DNA from: Halorubrum saccharovorum DSM 1137 | Lineage (GTDB): Archaea > Halobacteriota > Halobacteria > Halobacteriales > Haloferacaceae | DNA: 64,000 nt | NCBI RefSeq assembly: GCF_000337915.1 | Contig: NZ_AOJE01000005.1 | Coordinates: 130,750-194,749 of the forward strand | Direction of reading: 5' to 3' | Shown here: positions 16,780 to 24,748 of the stretch, one piece after another | Layout: each line of letters begins with the position of its first letter | Numbering within the stretch: the stretch's first letter is position 1 | Made by a program: the position numbers and the translations under genes | Notes under the pieces: generated by a model | The model's database searches: none | Seen by the model: only the letters and a program-made list of their open reading frames with translations | What the model was told of the DNA's origin: nothing

Positions 16780-17874
16780 ATGCAACCACGGGATCTCTCC
16801 GATCACTCGCCGTACGTTCCGGGCCGGGGCGTCGAGGAGGTCGCCCGCGATCGCGGGCTCGACCCCGACGACCTCATCAAGCTCTCCTCGAACGAGAACC
16901 CCCACGGCCCGAGCCCGGCGGCCGTCGAGGCCATCCACGAGCACGCCGACCGCGTCCACCAGTACCCCAAGTCCTCCCACACGGACCTCACCGCGAAGCT
17001 GGCCGCAAAGTGGGACGTGCCGACCGAGCAGGTGTGGGTCTCGCCCGGCGCCGACGGCTCGATCGACTACCTCTCGCGAGCCGCGCTAGAGCCCGGCGAC
17101 GCGGTGCTCGCCCCCACGCCGGGGTTCGCCTACTACGGGATGTCCGCCCGCTACCACCACGGCGAGGTCTCCGAGTACGCGCTCTCCCCCGATGACGACT
17201 TCGCGCAGGACGCCGAGACCGTGCTCACCGCCTACGGCGGCGAGCGGATCGTCTATCTCACGTCGCCGCACAACCCCTCGGGATCGGTCATGCCCCTCGA
17301 CGAGGTGCGGGCGATCGCGGACGCGACCGCGGAGGAGACGCTCGTCGTCGTCGACGAGGCGTACGGGGAGTTCACCGAGGTCGACAGCGCGGTCCCGCTG
17401 ACGGCCGAGCGCGACGACGTGGCGGTGCTCCGAACCTTCTCGAAGGCGTACGGCCTCGCCGGGCTCCGGGTCGGATACTGCGTCGTCCCGGAGGCGTGGG
17501 GCGAGGCGTACGCCCGCGTCAACACCCCGTTCGCCGCGAGCGAACTCGGGTGCCGGGCCGCGCTCGCCGCCCTCGACGACGAGGAGCACGTCGCGGAGTC
17601 GGTCGAGACGGCGCGCTGGGCCCGCGAGTACATCGCGGACGAGCTCGACGCCCCGACCGTCGAGTCGGCCGGGAACTTCGTCCTCGCCGAGGTCGGCGAC
17701 GCGGAGCGGGTCGCCGAGGAAGCGCAGGAGCGCGGCGTCATCATCCGCGACTGCACCTCCTTCGGCCTCCCGAGCCACGTCCGGATCTCGACCGGCACGC
17801 GCGAGGGGACCTGCGAGGCCGTCGACCGGCTCAACGAGACGCTCTCGGACTTGGAGCTCGGTGCCCGGCCATGA
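16780..17874 (+). CDS. hisC: Histidinol-phosphate aminotransferase
   Basis: The protein is 364 aa. It is a fold-type-I PLP aminotransferase with N-terminal KLSSNENPHGPSP (the LxxNENP signature of HisC), PGADGSIDYL at the PLP-phosphate site, HNPSGS, VVVDEAYGEF (Asp contacting the pyridine N), the Schiff-base lysine in RTFSKAYGLAGLRVGY, and C-terminal SHVRISTGT. It converts imidazole-acetol phosphate and glutamate to histidinol phosphate, step seven of histidine synthesis. The ATG of the adenylate kinase gene overlaps its stop (ATGA), so the two are translationally coupled. The PHP phosphoesterase at 5959 could supply the next step. Confidence 0.93.
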   Translation: MQPRDLSDHSPYVPGRGVEEVARDRGLDPDDLIKLSSNENPHGPSPAAVEAIHEHADRVHQYPKSSHTDLTAKLAAKWDVPTEQVWVSPGADGSIDYLSRAALEPGDAVLAPTPGFAYYGMSARYHHGEVSEYALSPDDDFAQDAETVLTAYGGERIVYLTSPHNPSGSVMPLDEVRAIADATAEETLVVVDEAYGEFTEVDSAVPLTAERDDVAVLRTFSKAYGLAGLRVGYCVVPEAWGEAYARVNTPFAASELGCRAALAALDDEEHVAESVETARWAREYIADELDAPTVESAGNFVLAEVGDAERVAEEAQERGVIIRDCTSFGLPSHVRISTGTREGTCEAVDRLNETLSDLELGARP

Positions 17875-18386
17875 CCGCCGACCGCGTCGCCGTCACCGGA
17901 ACCCCCGGCACCGGCAAGTCGACGGCGACGGCGCTGCTCGAAGACGAGTACGACGTGATCCACCTCAACGACCGGATCAAGGGCGACGACGACCTCTGGA
18001 CCGAGCGCGACCCCGACCGCGACACGCTCGTCGCCGACCTCGACGCGGTCCGCGAACACCTCGGCGACTGGTCCGGCGTGCTCGACTCCCACCTCGCGCA
18101 CCGGCTCGACGTCGACCGCGTCGTCGTCCTCCGGTGTCGTCCGGAGGAGATCGAACGCCGGCTCGAAGCCCGCGGTGAATCCCCGGCGACCGCCGAGGAG
18201 AACGCGGAGAGCGAGGCGCTCGACGTGATCCTCTCGGAGGCGGTCGCCGAACACGGGGTCGAGACCGTCTACGAGATCGACGCGACCGACCGCGACCCGG
18301 AGGCGGTCGCGGACGCGATCCGCGCGGCGATCGAGGGCGAGCGCGAGCCGAGCGCGGGGACCGTCGACTTCATCGATTATATATGA
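17871..18386 (+). CDS. AK6-type adenylate kinase (Fap7/hCINAP homologue)
   Basis: The protein is 171 aa from ATG 17871, overlapping the hisC stop by four bases. The P-loop GTPGTGKST is near residues 10-18. Next come VIHLNDRIKGDDDLWTERD and GVLDSHLAHRL (the LID/NMP-binding part of this small kinase group), then VVVLRCRPEEIERRLEARG and the NAESEALDVILSEA helix. This compact P-loop kinase family (archaeal probable adenylate kinase, eukaryotic Fap7) combines adenylate kinase activity with a role in small-subunit ribosome maturation via Rps11/uS11. The C-terminus ends in FIDYI. The TATA box of the next gene lies over its last codons. Confidence 0.9.
   Translation: MTADRVAVTGTPGTGKSTATALLEDEYDVIHLNDRIKGDDDLWTERDPDRDTLVADLDAVREHLGDWSGVLDSHLAHRLDVDRVVVLRCRPEEIERRLEARGESPATAEENAESEALDVILSEAVAEHGVETVYEIDATDRDPEAVADAIRAAIEGEREPSAGTVDFIDYI
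18377..18385 (+). promoter_or_regulatory. TATA box of the CDP-alcohol phosphatidyltransferase gene
   Basis: An attatatat run within the last codons of the AK6 gene is centred ~31 nt before ATG 18413. The next gene can therefore be transcribed independently. Confidence 0.6.
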
Positions 18387-18412
18387 GCCCGCCGCGACGG
18401 TCGGATCGATAG

Positions 18413-19015
18413 ATGACCCTCGATCAGTACCGCTCGGTCGCGGACCGCCTGCTCGGCCCGTGGGTGCGCGCCGCGGCGCGACTCGGGCTCTCGCCGGACC
18501 AGGTGAGCGTCCTCGCGTTCGGCGTCGCGGTCGCCGCCGCCGGCGCGTTCGCGGTCGGCGACCCCGTCTTCTACCTCGTCGGAGCGGTCTGCGTCCTGCT
18601 CAACGGCTGGCTCGACCTCGTCGACGGCGCCTTGGCCCGCCACCTCGAGGTCTCTTCCGACGGGGGCGACCTCCTCGATCACGTCCTCGACCGCTACGCC
18701 GACATCGCGGTGATCGCGGGGTTCACCGTCGGTGTCGGGGCGTACGCGCTCGGCTTCGCCGCGGTGACCGGCGTCCTGATGACGTCGTACATGGGCACCC
18801 AGATCCAGGCCGTCGGCATCGGCCGCGAGTACGGCGGGCTGCTCGGACGCGCCGACCGGCTCGCGCTGATGGGGATCGTCGGCGTCGTCGCCGCGGCGTA
18901 CTCCGCCCCCATCGTCGCCGGGCTGAACGTCGTCGGTCTCCTGCTCGCGCTGTTCGCCGCCGTCGGGCATCTCACCGCGGTCCAGCGGTTCCTCGGCGCG
19001 TGGCGCGACATATAG
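18413..19015 (+). CDS. CDP-alcohol phosphatidyltransferase (archaetidylinositol-phosphate synthase candidate)
   Basis: The protein is 200 aa with six hydrophobic segments. The family motif DGxxAR-x8-G-x3-D-x3-D is exact: DGALAR, eight residues, G-DLL-D-HVL-D (about residues 64-85). These residues bind the Mg-coordinated CDP-alcohol. The enzyme joins a CDP-activated archaeol with a polar alcohol to build membrane phospholipid. In haloarchaea this subgroup is usually annotated as archaetidylinositol-phosphate synthase, but head-group specificity is inference. A TATA box inside the upstream gene suggests its own promoter despite the 26-nt gap. Confidence 0.88.
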   Translation: MTLDQYRSVADRLLGPWVRAAARLGLSPDQVSVLAFGVAVAAAGAFAVGDPVFYLVGAVCVLLNGWLDLVDGALARHLEVSSDGGDLLDHVLDRYADIAVIAGFTVGVGAYALGFAAVTGVLMTSYMGTQIQAVGIGREYGGLLGRADRLALMGIVGVVAAAYSAPIVAGLNVVGLLLALFAAVGHLTAVQRFLGAWRDI

Positions 19016-19086
19016 GCGATCGCGGTCTCATCCCCGCCGTCGAAGGGCGCCGCTCCGCCGCGCACGCGCCGGTCACCGGCGTAAGA

Positions 19087-19100
19087 ACGCTTAAAAGCGT
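19087..19100 (+). promoter_or_regulatory. Palindromic TATA element before small RHH-like gene
   Basis: acgcttaaaagcgt is a perfect 14-nt palindrome with a TATA-like core (cttaaaag) centred 26 nt before ATG 19120. It could serve as both core promoter and operator. Confidence 0.55.
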
Positions 19101-19119
19101 CCGGCCGGAACGGGTGCGT

Positions 19120-19356
19120 ATGCCCACCTTCGAGCTGAACCTATCAGACGACGTGTACGCGGAGTTCCAGCAGCTCGCCGAACAGGAGTTCGTCTCCGAG
19201 GAGCAGGCCGCGGAGGACCTGATCGCCTCCGGCATCGAGGCGTACAACGTGAGCGTCGTCGACGACGAGCCTCGCGACGAGATGCTCGACGGCGCCGAGA
19301 ACAACATGTTCGACACGGCTGAGGACCCGGGAAGCCTCGAAGACGACCGGCTGTAG
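19120..19356 (+). CDS. Small ribbon-helix-helix-like protein (DUF7120-like)
   Basis: The protein is 78 aa from ATG 19120. The first ~45 residues (MPTFELNLSDDVYAEFQQ, then EFVSEEQAAEDLIASGIEAY) have the strand-helix-helix pattern of ribbon-helix-helix/CopG-type proteins, as in the haloarchaeal DUF7120 group. The rest is an acidic tail (DDEPRDEMLDGAENNMFDT). It could bind DNA as a dimer, but the tail and the acidic face make this uncertain. The promoter contains a 14-nt palindrome over the TATA box, which would fit autoregulation. It is convergent with the MFS gene that follows (44 nt between stops). Confidence 0.75.
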   Translation: MPTFELNLSDDVYAEFQQLAEQEFVSEEQAAEDLIASGIEAYNVSVVDDEPRDEMLDGAENNMFDTAEDPGSLEDDRL

Positions 19357-19400
19357 CCGGTCCGCCTTGCGAACCGACGGCAATTTTCAAAGACGGTCCG

Positions 19401-20585
19401 CTAGTACCCCAGCCCCAGCAGCCGGTTCGCCGCCAGCGCGGTCAGTGCGAGCCCCATCACGCCGGCGAGCAGCCCGAACGCGACCGTCCAGCCGGCGGCG
19501 TCGGAGACCGCGCCGACGACGACGCTCCCCGACGCGCCGACGACCATGTAGGCGGTCCGGACGAGTCCGAATCCCGCGCCGCGCTCGGCGTCGGAGAGGA
19601 GGTCCATGAACCGCGACTGCAGCGGCGCGCCCCACGACATCGCGAGACCGACGAACCCGACGCCGACGACGGTGACGCGGAGTCCGAACCCGAACTCCGC
19701 CGCCGCGACGAGCAGCCCGTAGCCGACGACCCCGGCGGCCATCGTGGCCATCACGGTCGCGTCGCGGCCGATGCGATCGGATATCGATCCCGTCACCGGC
19801 TGCGTCGCGCCGTGGACGAGGAAGTACAGCGAGAACAGAAGCGCCGACACCGCGGTCGAGAGCTCCGTCCCGAACTCGAGGAACGACGGGAGGAAGGAGG
19901 CCGTCGCCTGCCACGTGAACGCGCCCATCGTCGCCAGCGCGGTCGTGTAGAGGATTCGGGGTCGGGAGAGCAGCTCCGCGAGCGGCCCGAACGCGAACCG
20001 CTCGCGCATCGCCTGATCGGGACGGAGCGGCTCGGTGGGTCGCACCCGCCACGCGAACAGGACGAACACGGGGACCGCGGCGGCGACGCCGAGGGCGATG
20101 CCGGCGCGCCAGCCGTACCGCGACCCGACGAGCGCGGCCAGCGGCGGGGCGGCGAGCCCCGCGACCGGGCCGCCGGCGACGTGGACGCCGATGGCTCGGC
20201 CGATGTCGTCGAACTGCCGCGTGAGGAAGGTGGTCGCCACCGAGTAGTGGAGGCCGGCGCCGGCACCGAGCACGACGGCGAAGACGATGAACGCGACGAT
20301 CGAGGGGGAGGCGGCGATGAGCAGCGAGGCGACCGCGGTGGCGCCCACGGCGGTCAGGATGACGGTCCGCTCGCCGTACCGGTCGCCGAGCACGCCGGAG
20401 GGGAACTGCGCGAGCGCGTACGCCAGCCACATGCCAGAGAGGCCCAGCCCGACGGTCGCGTTCGTGACGCCGAACTCGAGGCGGATCTGGGGGATCAGCG
20501 GGCTGATCACCAGTCGCGCGACCATCGTCGCGGTGAACGCGAGCGTACAGAGCGCGAGCGCAGTGTGCTTGTACCGCCAGTTCAC
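19401..20585 (-). CDS. MFS transporter (paralog of 4704-5876)
   Basis: The protein is 394 aa if translation begins at GTG 20583-20585 (MNWRYKHTALALC). This start is chosen because it aligns with the paralog's MSWQYRHTVLSLC; an upstream ATG at 20678 adds a basic, non-conserved 31-residue extension. It has twelve hydrophobic segments. Motif-A loops are GVLGDRYGER and GSISDRIGRD. The shared segments RPTEPLRPDQAMRERFA and DAERGAGFGLVRTAY show common descent with the carrier at 4704. The substrate is unknown. It stands alone on the minus strand between two plus-strand genes. Confidence 0.88.
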   Translation of the reverse strand: MNWRYKHTALALCTLAFTATMVARLVISPLIPQIRLEFGVTNATVGLGLSGMWLAYALAQFPSGVLGDRYGERTVILTAVGATAVASLLIAASPSIVAFIVFAVVLGAGAGLHYSVATTFLTRQFDDIGRAIGVHVAGGPVAGLAAPPLAALVGSRYGWRAGIALGVAAAVPVFVLFAWRVRPTEPLRPDQAMRERFAFGPLAELLSRPRILYTTALATMGAFTWQATASFLPSFLEFGTELSTAVSALLFSLYFLVHGATQPVTGSISDRIGRDATVMATMAAGVVGYGLLVAAAEFGFGLRVTVVGVGFVGLAMSWGAPLQSRFMDLLSDAERGAGFGLVRTAYMVVGASGSVVVGAVSDAAGWTVAFGLLAGVMGLALTALAANRLLGLGY

Positions 20586-20725
20586 GGCCGGAATTTCGTC
20601 CGGGCGGAAAAGCGGCTTCCGATCCCGGCGCGACTTCGGCGTCGGCCCCGCCCGCCTCACGCGTCGAGACTGGCCCACATCTTTTCAATGGTTTTACGTG
20701 AACTCCCCCGGAAACGGCGATTCGC

Positions 20726-21496
20726 ATGTCCCTCCAGATCGGTTCGACGATAACGCACGGTCTCCGCCGGGTGGCGAATCGGAACGGCCTGCTGTTGGTC
20801 GTCGCGTCAGTCGTCCTCGGGGCGGCGTGGCAGGTGGCGTTCAACAGCGTCATGGCGGCGTCGCTCCCGGCCGAGGCCGCTGGTCAGCTCGCACCGGTAG
20901 TCGACGCGCCGTTCCCCGTGCTCGCCGCATTCGCGGTCGTCTCGTTCCTCGTGTTACCGGTCGTCTCGGTCGTCGCGATCCGGACGTTCGTCGCGGGCGA
21001 GACCGGCAGCATCCCGCGCGAGTTCGTCACGCGCCGGATCGGCTGGGTCGTGGTGAACCTCATGGTCGGCGGTGCGGTCTTCGGCGTGTTGGTGACGGTC
21101 GGGACGGTTCTGTTCCTCATTCCCGGCATCATCGTCTACGTCGCCCTGCTGTTCATGGCGGTCTTCGTCGCGGTCGAGGACGAGAACTTCGTCGCCGCGA
21201 TGGCCGACAGCTGGCGTCTCACCCGCGGGAACTGGATCCGCCTGTTCGTGCTGCTGGCGATCGTCATCGTCCCGTTCACCGTCGCGGTAACCGCGCTGTC
21301 GATAGGGCTCACGATCGCGGTCGGTCCGGCGTCGGCGGCCGCGACGCTCGTCACCGTCGCGATCTCGATGGCGTTCAGTATCGTGATCCTCGGCGTGATC
21401 GCCGAGGCGTTCGAGCGCCTCCGCGAGGAGCGCGACCGGCGAGGCGAACTCGGCGAGAGCGGTGCGACCGACCCCGGCTCCGCGCCGACGGCCTGA
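20726..21496 (+). CDS. Multi-pass membrane protein (DUF7847/GPDPase-membrane-domain-like)
   Basis: The protein is 256 aa with about six hydrophobic segments. The soluble loop VEDENFVAAMADSWRLTRGNWIRLF is the hallmark of a broad membrane-domain family found in haloarchaea (DUF7847-like) and in the membrane part of glycerophosphodiester phosphodiesterases: amphipathic 'A-LxxSW-L-RG' between helices. No catalytic domain is attached. The function is unknown; a role in membrane organisation or secretion has been guessed for relatives. The C-terminus is a short charged tail. A TATA-like ttttacgt lies ~30 nt upstream. Confidence 0.8.
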   Translation: MSLQIGSTITHGLRRVANRNGLLLVVASVVLGAAWQVAFNSVMAASLPAEAAGQLAPVVDAPFPVLAAFAVVSFLVLPVVSVVAIRTFVAGETGSIPREFVTRRIGWVVVNLMVGGAVFGVLVTVGTVLFLIPGIIVYVALLFMAVFVAVEDENFVAAMADSWRLTRGNWIRLFVLLAIVIVPFTVAVTALSIGLTIAVGPASAAATLVTVAISMAFSIVILGVIAEAFERLREERDRRGELGESGATDPGSAPTA

Positions 21497-21578
21497 GGCG
21501 GACCGCGCGTTCGAGTGCGGCGACAGCCCTCGCATCACTTGGCGACGCCTCTGACGTCACCCGACGACGTTCCTCACG

Positions 21579-22787
21579 TCACCCGACCACGAACTCGATC
21601 GGGTACTCCGTGAAGTTCTCGTACCCCTCCTCGGTGACGACGGCGATGTCCTCGATCCGGACGCCGCCCACGTCGGGATCGTAGAGCCCCGGTTCGACGG
21701 TGATCACGTGGCCGGGCTCAAGCTCCTCTCCCCCGCTCGCGAGCCGGGGGGACTCGTGGACGTCGAGACCGACCCCGTGGCCGGTGGAGTGGATGAACCC
21801 CGTCTCCGTCTCGGGGTCGGTACGGAAGGTGGGCTCGCCGGCGTCCTCGTACACCTCGCAGGCCGCCGCGTGCACGTCCTCGCCGGTCGCGCCCGGCTCG
21901 ACCGCGTCGAGCGCGGCGTCGAGCGCGCGCTCGGTGAGGTCGTACCACTCGCGGAGCCGCTCGCTCGGCTCGCCGACGCAGAACGTCCGGGTCATGTCGG
22001 CGTTGTACTTGGTGGCCTTCGACCGCGGGAAGATATCGATGATGATCGCCTCGTTCGCCCGCAACGCCCCCGAACCGCGGTCGTGAGGGTCCGCGGCCTG
22101 CGCGCCGCCGGCGACGATCGTCTGGTCGAGCGCGCACCCGTGCCGCAGGAGCGTCACTTCGATCTCCTCGGTCACCCGTTCGCTGGTGAGCGGCTCGCCG
22201 TCGTGAAGGAGCGTTCCGGGTTCGATCTCGCCGTCGGCAGGATCGTCCTCGCCGTCGGCGGGCACGTCCTCGCCGGCCACGTCGGCGCCGGCGATCAGCT
22301 CCTCGGCGGCCCGCATCGCCGCCTCGTTGGCGCGCTGCGCCTCGCGGATCGCGTCGACCTCCTCGTCGGTCTTCACCGCCCGGGCCTCGCGGATCCGGTC
22401 GTCGGCGTCGACGGCGACCTCGACACCGCGCTCGCGGAGGGCGTCGGCGGTGCCGACCGGGCCGCGGGGCGGCATCGACACGGACTCGACGCCCTTGTCG
22501 CGGACGAAGGCGGCGTACATGTCGTTGCGTTCCTCGCGGCCGCCGTACTCGTAGTCGTAGTCGGCGTGGCGCTCGACCGCGTCGGCGGTCGCTTCCTTCT
22601 TCGCCCGGCCGTACTCCAGCCCGCCGACGAGGACGTGGATCTCGCCGTCGGCGTACAGCGTGAGGAAGGGGTCGGGTCCGGTGAACCCGGAGAGGTACAG
22701 CTGGTTGGCGTCGTCCTGCGAGGCGTCGATCAGGTAGCCGTCCGTCTCGAGGTCGGCGAGCCGGTCGTCGAGTCGCGCGCGGTTCAT
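21579..22787 (-). CDS. M24 family metallopeptidase (Xaa-Pro dipeptidase/aminopeptidase-like)
   Basis: The protein is 402 aa from ATG 22785-22787 (MNRARLDDRLADLETDGYL); longer in-frame starts run into the tfb leader and were rejected. An N-terminal creatinase-like domain (~1-130) is followed by the pita-bread catalytic domain with all five metal ligands: IIDIFPR (Asp), ADMTRTF (Asp), STGHGVGLDVHE (His), ITVEPGLY (Glu) and VRIEDIAVV (Glu). It hydrolyses peptides with Pro at position 2 or dipeptides Xaa-Pro in the cytoplasm. An acidic insertion of two near-identical stretches (EDVPADGEDDPADGEIEPG, ~res 175-195) is a haloarchaeal embellishment. It is divergent from tfb. Confidence 0.92.
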   Translation of the reverse strand: MNRARLDDRLADLETDGYLIDASQDDANQLYLSGFTGPDPFLTLYADGEIHVLVGGLEYGRAKKEATADAVERHADYDYEYGGREERNDMYAAFVRDKGVESVSMPPRGPVGTADALRERGVEVAVDADDRIREARAVKTDEEVDAIREAQRANEAAMRAAEELIAGADVAGEDVPADGEDDPADGEIEPGTLLHDGEPLTSERVTEEIEVTLLRHGCALDQTIVAGGAQAADPHDRGSGALRANEAIIIDIFPRSKATKYNADMTRTFCVGEPSERLREWYDLTERALDAALDAVEPGATGEDVHAAACEVYEDAGEPTFRTDPETETGFIHSTGHGVGLDVHESPRLASGGEELEPGHVITVEPGLYDPDVGGVRIEDIAVVTEEGYENFTEYPIEFVVG

Positions 22788-22953
22788 ACGGAACCTGCTC
22801 GGGCGACCCCCAAATCCGTTGTCCTCGCGGCACTCTCCCCGGCGTCCGAGACGGCGCTCGTCCCGCGAAATAGATATATAGGTGGGGGTTACCGATCGGC
22901 GATCGTCTCCGCCCGTTGTTAAGGCTGGCCGAAAAACCGGCAATAATCGTCGA

Positions 22954-22988
22954 ATGGAGCCTTGAGAACCGCTCTCCATGAGGTTCTC
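22954..22988. promoter_or_regulatory. Interleaved inverted repeats upstream of tfb
   Basis: Two inverted repeats are interlocked. ATGGAG (22954-22959) pairs with CTCCAT (22974-22979), and GAGAACC (22964-22970) pairs with GGTTCTC (22982-22988). They end ~22 nt before the tfb TATA box. The remainder of the 313-nt intergenic region (22788-23100) holds no gene. It also contains a TATA-like agatatatagg near 22870. Confidence 0.6.
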
Positions 22989-23010
22989 CGAATCGAAACT
23001 CACCCAAGCA

Positions 23011-23020
23011 TTTAAATATT
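23011..23020 (+). promoter_or_regulatory. TATA box of tfb
   Basis: tttaaatatt lies after a purine-containing BRE-like cccaagca. The expected start site near 23043 would give a ~58-nt 5' leader, unlike the leaderless neighbours. Confidence 0.6.
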
Positions 23021-23100
23021 TCCGCCGATTACGTAACGGTGAGGAAAACCAACCGAGACGCGTCTCTCGGTCCCCTCGTTCCCTCCACCTGATCTAACCA

Positions 23101-24081
23101 ATGAGCGAAAACGTTCGAACGTACACGGCGGAGCACGCCGACGAGACCGAGTCCGAGACCGAGACCGAGTCGGCCGACGAGGAGCTTCACTGCCCCGAGT
23201 GCGGTGGCCAGCTCGCGACCGACACGGAACACGGCGAGACCGTCTGCGTCGACTGCGGCCTCGTCGTCGAGGAGGACGAGATCGACCGCGGGCCGGAGTG
23301 GCGCGCGTTCGACTCGAAGGAGAAAGACGAGAAGAGCCGCGTCGGCGCCCCGACGACGAACATGATGCACGACAAGGGGCTCTCGACGAACATCGGCTGG
23401 CAGGACAAGGACGCCTACGGCAAGTCGCTGTCCAGCCGCCAGCGCGAGAAGATGCAGCGGCTGCGCACCTGGAACGAGCGGTTCCGCACCCGCGACTCCA
23501 AAGAGCGGAACCTGAAACAGGCGCTCGGTGAGATCGACCGGATGGCCAGCGCGCTCGGCCTCCCGGACAACGTCCGCGAGACCGCCTCCGTCATCTACCG
23601 CCGCGCGCTCGACGAGGACCTGCTTCCCGGCCGCTCCATCGAGGGCGTCTCGACGGCGTCGCTGTACGCCGCCGCCCGGCAGGCCGGCACGCCGCGGAGC
23701 CTCGACGAGATTTCGGCGGTCTCGCGGGTCGAGAAAGACGAGATCGCCCGGACGTACCGCTACGTCGTCCGCGAGCTCAAACTGGAGATCCAGCCCGCCG
23801 ACCCCGAGAGCTACGTCCCCCGGTTCGCCTCCGATCTGGGCCTCTCAGACGAGGCCGAGCGCCGGGCGCGCTCGCTGCTCGACACCGCGAAGTCGCAGGG
23901 GATCCACTCGGGGAAGTCGCCCGTTGGACTCGCGGCCGCCGCCGTCTACGCCGCCTCGCTGCTCGTCAACGAGAAGGTGACCCAAAGCGAGGTCAGCGAC
24001 GTCGCGAACATCAGCGAGGTCACCATCCGGAACCGGTACCACGAGCTGTTGGAGGCCGAGGACGGCGTCGCGCTGAACTGA
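23101..24081 (+). CDS. tfb: Transcription initiation factor IIB (TFB)
   Basis: The protein is 326 aa. An acidic Glu/Thr-rich leader (~1-28) precedes the N-terminal zinc ribbon CPECGGQLATDTEHGETVC (second knuckle CVDC). The B-finger/linker region DRGPEWRAFDSKEKDEKSRVG follows, then GKSLSSRQREKMQRLRTWNERFR. Two cyclin-like repeats complete the protein (~120-215 and ~220-320, the latter with YVPRFASDLGLSDEAERRA). It recruits RNA polymerase to TBP-bound promoters. Haloarchaea carry several tfb paralogs, so the letter cannot be given. The long leader and paired palindromes upstream suggest its expression is regulated. Confidence 0.96.
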   Translation: MSENVRTYTAEHADETESETETESADEELHCPECGGQLATDTEHGETVCVDCGLVVEEDEIDRGPEWRAFDSKEKDEKSRVGAPTTNMMHDKGLSTNIGWQDKDAYGKSLSSRQREKMQRLRTWNERFRTRDSKERNLKQALGEIDRMASALGLPDNVRETASVIYRRALDEDLLPGRSIEGVSTASLYAAARQAGTPRSLDEISAVSRVEKDEIARTYRYVVRELKLEIQPADPESYVPRFASDLGLSDEAERRARSLLDTAKSQGIHSGKSPVGLAAAAVYAASLLVNEKVTQSEVSDVANISEVTIRNRYHELLEAEDGVALN

Positions 24082-24154
24082 CTCTACAGCGACCGACCCG
24101 CAGACGCTCGCCGCTTTTCCGAACGTCCAAGCCCGCCCGGGCCGAGCCACGCGT

Positions 24155-24628
24155 ATGGAGACCACTCGCCACTTCACGGCGACGACGTACGTCGTCAACG
24201 ACGGCGCGACCGCGCTCCACGCGCACGAGCGCCTGGGGATCCGCCTCCCGCCGGGCGGGCACGTCGACCGCGACGAGCTCCCCCACGAGGCCGCGCTCCG
24301 GGAGGTCCGCGAGGAGACGGGACTGGAAGCGGAGCTCGTCGCGACCGAGTCGCCGATCGAGGGGCCGAACACGCGCGGGCTCCCGGAGCCGGCACACCTC
24401 ATGCTCCACGACATCAACGTCCACGAGGACGGGTCGGTGGGTCACCAGCACGTCGACCACCTCTACTACGCCCGGGTCGGCTCCCGGGAGATCACGCCGA
24501 ACGGGACGGAGGAGGTCGAGTCGGACGGCTGGCGCTGGTACACGCCGGCGGAGCTGGCCGAGAGCGACCTCCAGCGTGACGTGATCGACCTCGGCCGCGA
24601 AGCGATCGCCGCCGTCGACGGGGCGTAG
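24155..24628 (+). CDS. Nudix hydrolase
   Basis: The protein is 157 aa from ATG 24155. The Nudix box GX5EX7REUXEEXGU is complete: G-HVDRD-E-LPHEAAL-REVREETGL (about residues 36-58). The N-terminus TATTYVVNDG and the C-terminal helices are typical. It hydrolyses a nucleoside diphosphate linked to another moiety; the substrate is not predictable. The segment H-D-I-N-VHEDGSVGHQHVDHLYYA is characteristic of archaeal members often annotated ADP-ribose pyrophosphatase-like. It sits 73 nt after tfb in the same direction. Confidence 0.9.
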   Translation: METTRHFTATTYVVNDGATALHAHERLGIRLPPGGHVDRDELPHEAALREVREETGLEAELVATESPIEGPNTRGLPEPAHLMLHDINVHEDGSVGHQHVDHLYYARVGSREITPNGTEEVESDGWRWYTPAELAESDLQRDVIDLGREAIAAVDGA

Positions 24629-24710
24629 CCGGGATCGGACAGAGGAGACTCGTCACGATCGAGACCGGATCGGCCGACGGCCGGCGTCAGACGACCGTCT
24701 CACGCTCCGG

Positions 24711-24720
24711 AAGGTATTTG
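24711..24720 (+). promoter_or_regulatory. TATA-like element before the coiled-coil protein gene
   Basis: aaggtatttg is centred ~33 nt before ATG 24749, in otherwise GC-rich DNA. Confidence 0.45.
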
Positions 24721-24748
24721 GGTCGTTGCAGGCGACGTAAACGCAAGA

